64,000 bases of DNA from assembly GCA_013397865.1 (NCBI GenBank), contig VZTI01001185.1, forward strand, positions 63,149 through 127,148, read 5' to 3'. Positions within the stretch are counted from its first letter, which is position 1. Each line of letters starts with the position of its first letter. Both the position numbers and the translations under genes were made by a program. This DNA is from Struthidea cinerea (taxonomy: Eukaryota > Chordata > Aves > Passeriformes > Corcoracidae). Positions 54,301-64,000 of the stretch are shown here, piece after piece. The notes under the pieces were generated by a model. That model ran no database searches, had not been told where the DNA came from, and saw only the letters and a list, made by a program, of their open reading frames with translations.

Positions 54301-56160
54301 ATTTCAATCAGGTTTCTCTGTCTAACTTCTTTCACTTTTGAAAACTGGGGCTGAGAAACACCTTTCAAGCAGCAGTTGAGAGGATTATTATTTATTAAAA
54401 TACTCAAATATTGTATAAACATCCTGGTTTTTCCCATTCAGCTTGGGAATACTGATAAGTAGAATAGAAAATAAAAACACAAAGCCTGAATTTTCATTGA
54501 AAAACACAAGAGGTTCTGAGATTTGGAGTTGTGTAAAACAGAATTTCCCAAAAGATTAATATTTTTTCGGTTAACAGTATAGTAGATATTCTGACCTGGC
54601 TGTAATGATTTAAGTGATTTAGATCATAAAGACAAATGCTTTGATGCCACTGAGAGAGATGCATTAGTAATACCTCTTTATAACTCTATTGGTTCAGTAG
54701 CAGTCTCTGGACTATTGACGTCTTCTTGGCAAGACCAGTGCTAATGCAATATATTACAAAAAACCAAACCTTTTTCTGACTCTTCTGCATCAAAGGCAAG
54801 CTGAAAGAGGCACCTATTCACAGCAAAGGAAAAATGAGGACATATAATGACCTTGACATCATTTTTCAAGTCTTCTTCTGGAACCAGCCGCTTTATGAAG
54901 GTTTGCCTAGAAATTCTGTGTTTGAAACTGGCTCTGTGTCCCTACGGGGAAGTCCATGGAGACATTTATCCATCAGTGTGACTGTCTTCCTTAACAGCAA
55001 CATCTTTTTCCTGGAGTCCAGCTAGAGCTGAATTAAGGGGACAGTAGAGACCATGCCACTCTCACCCTCTTAACTCTTTCTAATCCATGACCTACAGAGG
55101 ACAACAGCCTCGTGTTTGTGCAGAGCCTTTCACAATATTAGCACAAACTGCAATCAGTTCTGAAGGTTTACACTAAATGCTTCTAAAAGTGGTTCACTTT
55201 CAGAGAACGTAAAAACCAGTTTGGGGTATGACAGTCACTTGTGAAATGCTGTGGTTCTTCAGGGACTTACACATGAAATGTTCAACTAGTAACATAACCA
55301 TTCGAAATAAATGTAAATACGTTTCAGCTGAGAAAAATATTAAACTCTTTCCTGCATTCAGTTGTTGTAACAAGAGAGCCTACTGAGTGTGAATCAATGT
55401 TCATTCTGAAGTGGAAGTGTTAACCAAAATATGTTCTTATTCTTGTGTTTGTTGAACAGAGAATTCCATATATGAAAGTCTTAGTTATGTGTCAGGGTGC
55501 TGTACTTGGGATGTTCTTGGATGTAAAATATTTACTCATGAACCCAGTTAAAGTGATTATCAGTCTATATGAGCTGCCATTTACAGAAAGATTCTGCTTC
55601 TGCTGAATTCATCTCTGGGTTACAGCAATGTAGTAATGCCCTGAGAAGGACTCAGATGTTTCTGACAAAGAAAAAGATGAGGCAGAAGTTTTGACCCTGC
55701 TGATTTCATTGGGTTTTTCCCACCTGTTCCAAGATTTGTCCCAGAAAGGGCAGGAAATTCTTGAGGGCATCTTTTTATATAGGTCTTGCTACTATAGATT
55801 ATGATCTGTAACAGTATGTTTCACTTGGAGTAGGGGGAATTTTCTGGGTGTTATCCCTGTAGTTTTCTCCTACAAAGTTAACTGGAAGTAATAAAGCTAA
55901 TGTAAAATCCTCATAGTAAAATATGCCAGTAGAAATATTTTAAAAGTTTATTTATTAAAAAAAATTAGAAACTGTTATTGAAATAAAGTTTTTCCGTGTC
56001 TGTGAAATCAGATGTTATTGCTTTCACATTAGACGTTGAATAGTTTCTTTCCTTTTGACCTTAAAATAAAAACACACTTTAAATAAAAGTGGTTTTAAAT
56101 GGAGATATCTTAGAAAGACATGTATCAAATTTCATTTATTGATCCATTTCCTTAAAATTG
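48356..56160. other. Intergenic, AT-rich, no gene recognised
   Basis: The first about 140 bases (to 48.5 kb) may still be diverged repeat sequence. The largest frame is 152 codons on the minus strand at 52652-53110, without recognisable domain, signal peptide or membrane segment. The rest holds short frames only. Confidence 0.45.
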
Positions 56161-56219
56161 GTTGTTTATCCGTCCGGCCAGTCAGTGTATGACAGCTAGA
56201 GATAAGAATGAGGGTCCGA

Positions 56220-56945
56220 TAAATCTATTTAACAGCTTTCAAGCTCGCCTGCGGGGCCCCGCGGAGCACCAGCAGAGGGTGCGAGTGCCCTGCGCGGCCA
56301 CCACAGCGCGGGGAGCGCCTGGAGCTGTCGGTGACACTGGCAGGGAATGGCTTCTCTGTGAGACTGCGGAGAGCGGAGTGACCGAGGGCCAAGGAAATGC
56401 ATCAGACGGGAGGGTCGCAGCCGCTGCTGGGCAGGCGAGAGCGGCCAGCACCCGCCGTGTGCCTGCAGGGGGGAACGTGTCCTCAGGGGAGAGCTGCTGT
56501 TCGGGGGTTTGTATCCCAGAAACCCACTATCAGGAAGGCAGAGGGAAACCCTGTGGAGCTTTACGGGTGGATGAGAATAGGAAAAAAAGGCCCGAGCGGA
56601 TCCCCTTTCTAGGACGGTCTCCCCCTGGAGGCGGTGCCCGGCGAGTGTGTAAACACGCTGGAAGGACACTTTGACCTGCAGCACCAAAGGAGAGCTATCC
56701 TGCCGCCAGACAGCCAGAGCTGACACTGATGGGGAAAGCGTTTCCTACCCAGCAGTCCAACAGTTTCTCAGTTGTTTCTCAGTTACTTGGTTGTTACACT
56801 TACGTGAAACGACCAAGAGAAAGCGACATCCAAGCCGGGAGGCCCCTGTGCGCTCCTCGTCGGTTCCTGGCGCTTCAGGGAGCCGCCGTCGGCGGTACTG
56901 CGGCACCTGCCACATGGTGAGCGTCGGACCTGCCTTCCTGGCCTT
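56220..56945. promoter_or_regulatory. Second CpG-rich block, candidate promoter or non-coding first exon
   Basis: By eye count this block has roughly 45-50 CpG dinucleotides within about 720 bases, whereas the flanks have almost none. On the plus strand a strong donor-like site (CACATG|GTGAGC) occurs near 56915. On the minus strand a donor-like site (TTCAC|GTAAGTG) occurs near 56800. Frames of 170 codons (plus, 56162-56674) and 165 codons (minus, 56229-56726) exist because GC-rich DNA has few stops; neither resembles a known protein. Possible roles are a lncRNA promoter, an alternative distal GNAL promoter on the minus strand, or the 5' non-coding exon of an upstream neighbour. The sequence does not decide between them. 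Confidence 0.5.
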
Positions 56946-59900
56946 ACAGGGAACTAACCCAGGCATAAATTTTCTATTCTCCCTATTTTTTTAAGTATTT
57001 GGGGCTTTTTTTTTTTTGTTTAAATTGGAGTAGTTTTCCTACTTTATAAGCACTTCGCTTTCTCATGCCACCCTTCAGTCCTAATTTCTTTTACAAAGTA
57101 AATTTCCAAGTTCACGCTTGCTGGGTTTAATGTTGATAAAGCCAGGAATAAATCAAGCTGGAAGTCTGAGGGGTAGGCAGGGATAAATCATGAGCTAGGG
57201 AACAAACTCCAAGCTAGGCAATGGCTTTTATGTGCCACGTTCTCAGACCCTGTTCTCTCTGAAAACAGAGCCAATATTCCTTCCTGGCTTTTAATACATC
57301 ACATTTATTTACACATTTTTGCAGATTTCACAGAAGGGTTGCTTCATATCTAGTCTGTAGAAAAAGCTTTTCTCTATTCACTCAGACACCTCAGGACAAT
57401 TATTTTTTTTGGTGAAAGCTTCTGGAGTTTAGTAATCTAATATTGGAATCTATTTATATAAATGATTTTCTATAAGAATTGCATTTGAAGCAAAAGGATT
57501 AAAACCAATATAGGTACAGAAGTCCTCTGAAATACTGATAAATCAGTAAGTAAGAAATGTAGCTCTAATGAAATATTGTTAATCTGTGAATCTAAACCCC
57601 ATACAAGAGCAAGTCCTTAATGTGGCATGCGTGGAAAGGACAAATTTCAATCCAGGCAGAAAATCAACTATATAAGAGCTCTGATTTTAGTGGAGTGATT
57701 AAAATGTTTCTTAAAAAAACAAAGGCAGAGCTCTGGGAAGTGTTTGAAGATGGTTGCAGCTGCCATTTTATCTGATGAGAAATCCTGCTGTTTAGTTTAT
57801 TCAATAAATACATGGAAGGAAGGAGTTTTCCTTGTCACTACAAGGAAAGGTCAGAAAAATGAAGGAACTGTGTAATGCAGATTCAGAAATGGCTAGTATT
57901 TCCTTTTGAACAAACCAAACAGTTCATTTCATTGTCGAAGTTTCTACATTAAACAAATATTGAATCCATCATAGGCTTGATCATGGTCTCTTGAAGAGCC
58001 ACAAAATTAGAAACATTTCAACTATACTGTTTCAAAATTCAATCCTGCTCATCAAAATGCTGTTACATACATTCTATGGGCATTTTAATGTGAATATTGT
58101 AAATTTCTCTTTTTTGGGGGACTAAGAAGATCCCACAGAAACATATGAAATCTGAAGTCAACGTCTGTGTGTAAATAATAATGAGTTTGCCAGAATCTGA
58201 AGGTTTTAAAAATAGCTGCAAATATAGATTTAACGATTATAGTAATCTTTTCTCCCTAATGTTGCATTTGCCTCACTTTTAGTGCATATCTACCAGCACT
58301 AGCTGTTAATTTTTGTTATGACACTTTGCTTGTATTTCTTTCATTGTGACTTCCTTTTATTAATGGACCCTTTGAAATGCTCCAGAATACCCTCAGGACT
58401 TGCCAAGTGATGAGACAATTGAGAGATATAGACCTCACTATATGTTTTCCATTAAATCACTCATAATCTTATGCATCTGGAAAATATTTACTGGTTGAAG
58501 AAGTGTGGGGTGAGACTACATGCAAAACCCACCAAAAATGTACCACCTTGCATGTGGAAATGATGATGATGATGGTGATACAGTTCTTTTTTTCAAGGAT
58601 GTTTTAGGTATATGGGTGTAATTTTACTGCCCATTAAAAAACAAAACAAAAATATTCTAGACATAATGACTGCTTATTCAGAACTCTCTAAAGAAAGAAT
58701 TGGATTCACCAAAGAGGTTTTACTTAGCTGAAGTCAATCAGACCTCTTCTGTCCAGTCTTGGATGACTGTGTGGCTGTGCACATGCACACAAAGGTGTCA
58801 AACGTGCATGTATTTGCTTCAGCTTGTCATCACACTGCTGCCAGAAGAACAGGCCTGTTTGGGGCTGCATTTGAAAAGGGAAGTACCAATGCAGACACAT
58901 GGCAGACCTGAGCAGACGTGTAATGTGTAGTTGTATGAATACTCAATCCTTTTGTATCCTGGCTAAATGTATACACTAACACAAAACCACTCACCTGTAC
59001 GTAGGTTTTTTAAACAGCTGTAGAAATGTGGTAAGTTCATGCAGCTGTCTAGTTATCCTCCATTTCCATTTATCTGAGGATCCAACTTCCTAACACGTGC
59101 TCTTCCTCCTTGTAACTCGTCTGTTACTTTGGGGTAATTTCTCCAGTTGTTTTAAGATATGCTTCAGTTCTTTTTAACATTTTCCAGTGTTTTTGCTTCC
59201 TTCCTCCAGGTCACTCAAAGCTTTTGTCTTATTTTTGTTAGTGCTTTACCAGCTCTCCACTCCTGTAATTTATAGCCTCGATTTCCGCTTGTGCTTTTTT
59301 AAAAGCCATTGAAGCAGTGGAAACCTAAAACCAGCCATCACTTTTTTGAAAATAAAGATTTCTAGAAATCTGTTACTTTTCTGTTAATGCTTCACAATGC
59401 ACATGAAATGACATATTCCTGTGTTACATACCAGGAATCCTGGTGGATTATTTTTTGAATTTTGATGCGGATTTGTATACTGAGAGAAAATGCTCTGGCC
59501 ACAGGCATATGATTTCTTACTGATAAATTTGGAAAAAAATAACAGAAAGACTGAGAGTGGAAGAGTGATCCAAGTGATTTGAATCACTGAATTTACAGAA
59601 GTCAGACATCTAGAAATATGGAACTCTGGCTTATTCCTGGCAGACAGGAATGGAAGGAATATGGAAGTGGTGGTAAGAGTGGGACCAAAAAATTGAGCTT
59701 GTGGTGAATCAGAAGTTCCTGGAGCACTGCAGTGGCGAAAGGATTAATGTAATCTTTAGATGCATAGGCAGGTGGATAATGCAGCATTTGGGAAGCTTTT
59801 TGACTTGCATTTGGCTTTTAGCATAGCATACCTGGCATTCTGTCTCTGGTTTTGATATCCACATTCAAAGGAAGGCTATTAGTAACTGTAGGAATTATTA

Positions 59901-62900
59901 AAGAATTGGAAAACATGCTTTATAATAGCAAGTTTAAGATGAGTCTGCCTATCAAGTTATTCTTTCTCACTGAAAGAAAAAATATTTAAAAAGACAGATG
60001 TAAAGGGAAGATTTTCAAAGGTGTATGAGGAATAGAAAATTAACAGTGGTCTCTTCTGGCTAGCAGGCCAAACTGGCAACAGGATCCAGCAGCAAAGAAA
60101 GGGAAGCAGTCTAATTCTAAATAGAAATAAATCTTGTACATCTTCATCAGAGTTAAAAACAGTTGAAGTGGCCCAGACCTTGATTGCTTGTACAAGATAA
60201 AATGTTATGGTCACTGTACCACCACCATGTTCAACAGTACTACTGTTTTCTACAGGGTCCCATGAAGAGTGCTGGGGCGTGCCCAGAATACTCTTTTGAA
60301 GCTCACTCCACTGCCCCTTGGTGGCTGCAGTTGCTTATGGTCCTTTGGAGGAGCCTGTGCTTGGCAATCATCCCGTGTTGCAACTTCATTTATACCAGTG
60401 AAGCTGACAGCTTCTCGGAGGTGGCCACTCTGAGATGACAGCTTGATAAAATTATTAAGAAAGACCTGCCTCCTGTTTTAAAATTAACATGTGCTTCATC
60501 TCAGCTTATTTGGATTTCATTAATAGCTTTGTAATTTCTCAGGCTTTCTGAAAAGTAAAAATACTTTGCACAAAAGAAAATGATTAATTTGAAAAAGGAA
60601 GTAAACTCAGAGACATTTTCCATGCAATTCAGAACATTCGCTAAAATTTAAAGCCTGCTTTGAATGAAACAAGGACTTTATACTAGCTCCTCAACAGTTA
60701 TTTGGCACAGAGATACGGCTCAGGAGACAGTTCATATATGTATTACAACTGAGGGAATAAGCTTTTGGGAGTCTCAAAAGGCAGAAACAGGCTGATTAAA
60801 CAAGTGGAAATAGAACTCAGTAACAAGCAAATAGCAATTGAAGAAGTGCATAATGAAACAGTTTTGCTTCTTGATTTCCTATTAAAAAATAATAAAAAAA
60901 ACTTCATTACCCTGCAGTCGGAACTGCATGGGCATGACTTCACTCAGTATTTAAATGGCTATAGATGACAGCCCACATTTCACTAATTTTGCACAATTAA
61001 GTGGCAAAATCCACTAAGTTATGACAAAACTGTTGAAAGCAGTGGCAGTATCACAGGAGCAAGGTGAAAAATGTGGGTTCTAAAAAGTTTCATGACTATG
61101 AATTTAAGAATTCTTCCCAAAGCCTTCATTGAGGCATATAAAAACTTAGAGCATTCATCAATTTGTTGCAGGTTCTCAGCATTAAACAGATCAGTACAGA
61201 CTCTATGCAGCAAGAAACACTAAGGTTTGTTTTTTTTTGTGAGTAGTGAAATAAAACACCATCTTAAATATTTCAAAATTTCAACAGACAACTGTGGAAT
61301 GAGAAGATGTGTTACAGTTCACTGTGAAATATTATTATCCTGCCTTTAAGGAAGTATAGTAACAAAGCATGCAAAAAAGGCCTTTATTATAAATACTTGG
61401 TGGTATTTCTTGCAGTTAGTGCATTTGAACATTCACTGAGGATATTCAGAATGTTGTCCATGAGGACGCTTCCTTAGGAAACATCTGGCACTAACTACAG
61501 CTTGAAGCTGCTCTCTAGAACAGATGGACCACTGGTGTACAATGATGTCTTTGTTCTCAGTGAGTAAATTTAGGCAGATGAAACAGAGTGAACACAGGGT
61601 GAGGTCAGGAAGCAGCACGTCTCAGAAAGCGTCTGCTTTCTGGACAGAAAGTTGCTGCTGTGAGATATGAATCAAAGACAAATGCAAACACATAGAGGAG
61701 AAGCGGTCTCCAGCTTTGTATTAACATATGTGTCAACAAAATGATTCCCATGCTGTTCTCATGGATCCCTGTCAACTGCTTTGCAGGGCATGATGCAACG
61801 TTCTGTCACTAGTTCTCTTCCTGACACAAAATCTGGTCCCATCTGTGACCACAAATTCAGCTACCACATCTTTGTGGAAAGCCTTTGGGTACACCTCTGT
61901 GCTGCAGCCTTGCCATTGTCCATCGATGGTTTTCTCCACCATTTCCATTGGTAGTTTGGTTGTCAGTCTGAGATCAGCGTGACTAAATAGGGCTCTCCAT
62001 CGTAGCTTAGACATATCTAATACAGTCCTAGGGGCCTTTCCATCAGGGTGATGGGCACAGTTTCATCTCTTCAGGTTTTTCCTATGGAACTGTGCAGCAC
62101 TCTAACTCATTTTTGGTGTTGCAGGTCTTAATTTTATGTTAATTTGGACATGCCATCAGTCCAGGCCAACTTACGGCTTATGGGGAGATGCAGGGAGGGG
62201 TTTTAACTTAGGGGCCTCAGTAGGAGGGAACATTTTAGGTTGTTATTACTACCCCTTGCACTTACTTGCTATCTTCCCTGAAAGCATAAACAGAATCGGC
62301 TGCAAACCTGTTCAAGTTGCTTTTTATAAAAATGTACATAATTTTTGAAGAGTTTTGAAAGGTGTTGCAGGTTAAAAAGTTGTTGACTGAACGGCTGTAA
62401 TGGGGGTTCAAAAGACAAACAGACTGTTTTCAGGCAGTGATGAGTGAAAAATCTACATCTGAGCTTTCAGCTGTTACAGACCTTTATTACATTAATGTAC
62501 TGAGCAAGCATCTGAGAGAAGAGCTTCCCAAGAGGTGAGAGGCCTCTGTATTTAAGTGCATGGTCCAGTCTGAGCTCATGTTCAGTTCATCTGAGATTTT
62601 AACTTTCAAAAGGCCAATTGCTTTTGCTTTATATTATCTTTTTGAAAAAATGCGATATTGTATATTTCTCAGTCATCTTCCTTCATCACTTGGATCTCAA
62701 AATCTTTTCAGGGTTTACTGTCTACTCTGTTCTCCTCGGTCTTTTCTTTCCTGATGTCTAATCCACTGGCTCTTCTGTGGCATGCTTTTTTTCTGATGTT
62801 TTTGGCAAATAAAAAAGTCAGGTGTCTTCATTATTCTTTTGTGGGAGAGGTTTTTGTGCCTCTGTACTAAATTGCCTTTGATTTAAGGAGCAAGGAACAC

Positions 62901-64000
62901 TTTGTAAGAATTTATCTTTTTTTCTGGTGCTGTTCTACGATGATATAAATATAGTTTATATGAAAAGCTTTAGCTAAAGTAATTTTTTCTCTTACAATAT
63001 GCATTCTATTTCTTACAAAAAAGGATTTGGGGAAAATTTTTGATACTTGTGTTTTCATAACCAGTGACCATATAGGCAAATTTTCTCTTCCTAAAACTTA
63101 CACTAAGCATTTTGGGAAAAAAATAGTGCAGTGACAAATGAAGGTCTTGATTTCTCAGCTGTTTAATTGTTCATTCAACAGCTTAGCTCCAACCCGAGGT
63201 TGCAAATGTAGCAATTGTCTTCTCTAGTAATTCTGTTGCTGGTTAGTGAGAATAATAATACAGAATCTGTTTGCATTTTCACAGAATATAGACATGAAAT
63301 TTATGCTATGGTTGTACCGAAGATCTGACAGAGGTGGATTACACGATAGCTTCCTCTGTTTGGCATTTTTTGGGGGTTTTAAGACATCTTTATGGGTAAA
63401 ACCAAAGCACACTCAGTGACATTTAAGGTGGGATTCAGTAACATTATGCTGTACATGTCTAGTGCTGAGACTGTCTTCTTGATTTCCAAGGTGAACTGGA
63501 AGAAGCTGTCTTAATTTAAGCCACCATTAAAAATACCTACTTTAAGACAGGATATTATGTCTAGAAGTACCCATCCTTTGAGATGCCGATGTTAAAGCAG
63601 ATTAATCTTACACTGAATGTCTGACATTTTGCAGAAAACATATTTAGTGAGATGACTACGTACCTTACTCCCCTCCCCCCCATTACATTTGATTTGTGAA
63701 GAGGAACAATTTCTTTGCTATATGCTGTGGTGGGTCGACAATGGCTGGATGTTCCTCCCTGCCACCAAAGCTGCTCTATCACTTCTGGACCGGAGAGACT
63801 AAATGTAAGAAAGGCTCATGGGTTGACATAAGGATGGGGAGAGATCACTCAGCAACTACTTTCACAGGCAAAACAGACCTGATTTGGGGAAATTAAATAA
63901 TTTAACTTATTACAAATCAAATTAGAGTAATGAGAAATAAAACTATTGATGAACCTCGACAATTTCCTGGGTAGGGGCCTCGACTATGTTTCCTGCATCA
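56946..64000. other. Intergenic or intronic AT-rich DNA, no gene recognised
   Basis: A T-run at about 57007-57019 and a GAT-repeat near 58560-58578 are visible. Short frames at 58700-58930, 60184-60438 and 61772-62014 do not match a protein I know. No CR1 fragment was recognised. Confidence 0.45.

Noticed and set aside
56162..56726. 170-codon plus and 165-codon minus frames in the CpG-rich block
   Set aside because: They overlap on opposite strands, have no recognisable domain and are rich in Arg/Gly/Pro/Ala, as expected of random GC-rich DNA.
1..64000. CRISPR arrays, bacterial operons, tRNA or rRNA genes
   Set aside because: No regularly spaced repeats, cloverleaf sequences or rRNA segments were seen. 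The sequence is vertebrate nuclear DNA.

Overview
This 64 kb window is vertebrate nuclear DNA and almost certainly comes from a bird. The main evidence is four CR1-type LINE fragments, which keep the avian CR1 3' end (TATGATTCTATGA-like repeats next to TTCCAACCCAAACCAT) and decayed reverse-transcriptase C-terminal translations. The rest is AT-rich, intron-poor intergenic or intronic sequence with few long reading frames. Nothing suggests bacterial, plasmid or viral gene organisation, and nearly all reading frames of 60-170 codons look like chance openings.

One coding exon is recognisable. It is on the minus strand at 15331-15556, inside a CpG-rich block (about 14.88-16.48 kb). It encodes the C-terminal end of a heterotrimeric G-protein alpha-subunit first exon, ending in THRLLLLG at a phase-1 splice donor. 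The helical stretch REAEKEARKVSKSIDRALKE resembles the long (XL-type) first exon of GNAL (G-alpha-olf). A 421-base assembly gap (15557-15977) removes the upstream part of the exon, probably including the start codon and promoter-proximal UTR. Everything below 15331 should then be GNAL intron 1. I saw no second G-alpha exon in it, so the intron is probably longer than 15.3 kb. Everything above about 16.5 kb is upstream of this GNAL promoter.

Layout: 1-15330, GNAL intron 1, AT-rich; 14.88-16.48 kb, CpG island with the exon and gap; 16.5-56.1 kb, upstream intergenic DNA with CR1 fragments at 18.6-19.15 (-), 25.3-25.76 (-), 46.1-46.43 (+) and 47.4-48.35 kb (-), an LTR-like segment near 27.8-28.2 kb and a 12-base gap beside an A-run at 33.06-33.10 kb; 56.2-56.95 kb, a second isolated CpG-rich block that may be a promoter or non-coding first exon; 56.95-64 kb, AT-rich sequence with no recognised gene.

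I found no convincing new biological system. The points most worth a second look are the GNAL exon broken by the gap, the GU-repeat directly after its splice donor, the orphan CpG-rich block at 56.2-56.95 kb, the double hairpin in the LTR-like segment, and a few unexplained coding-like stretches.
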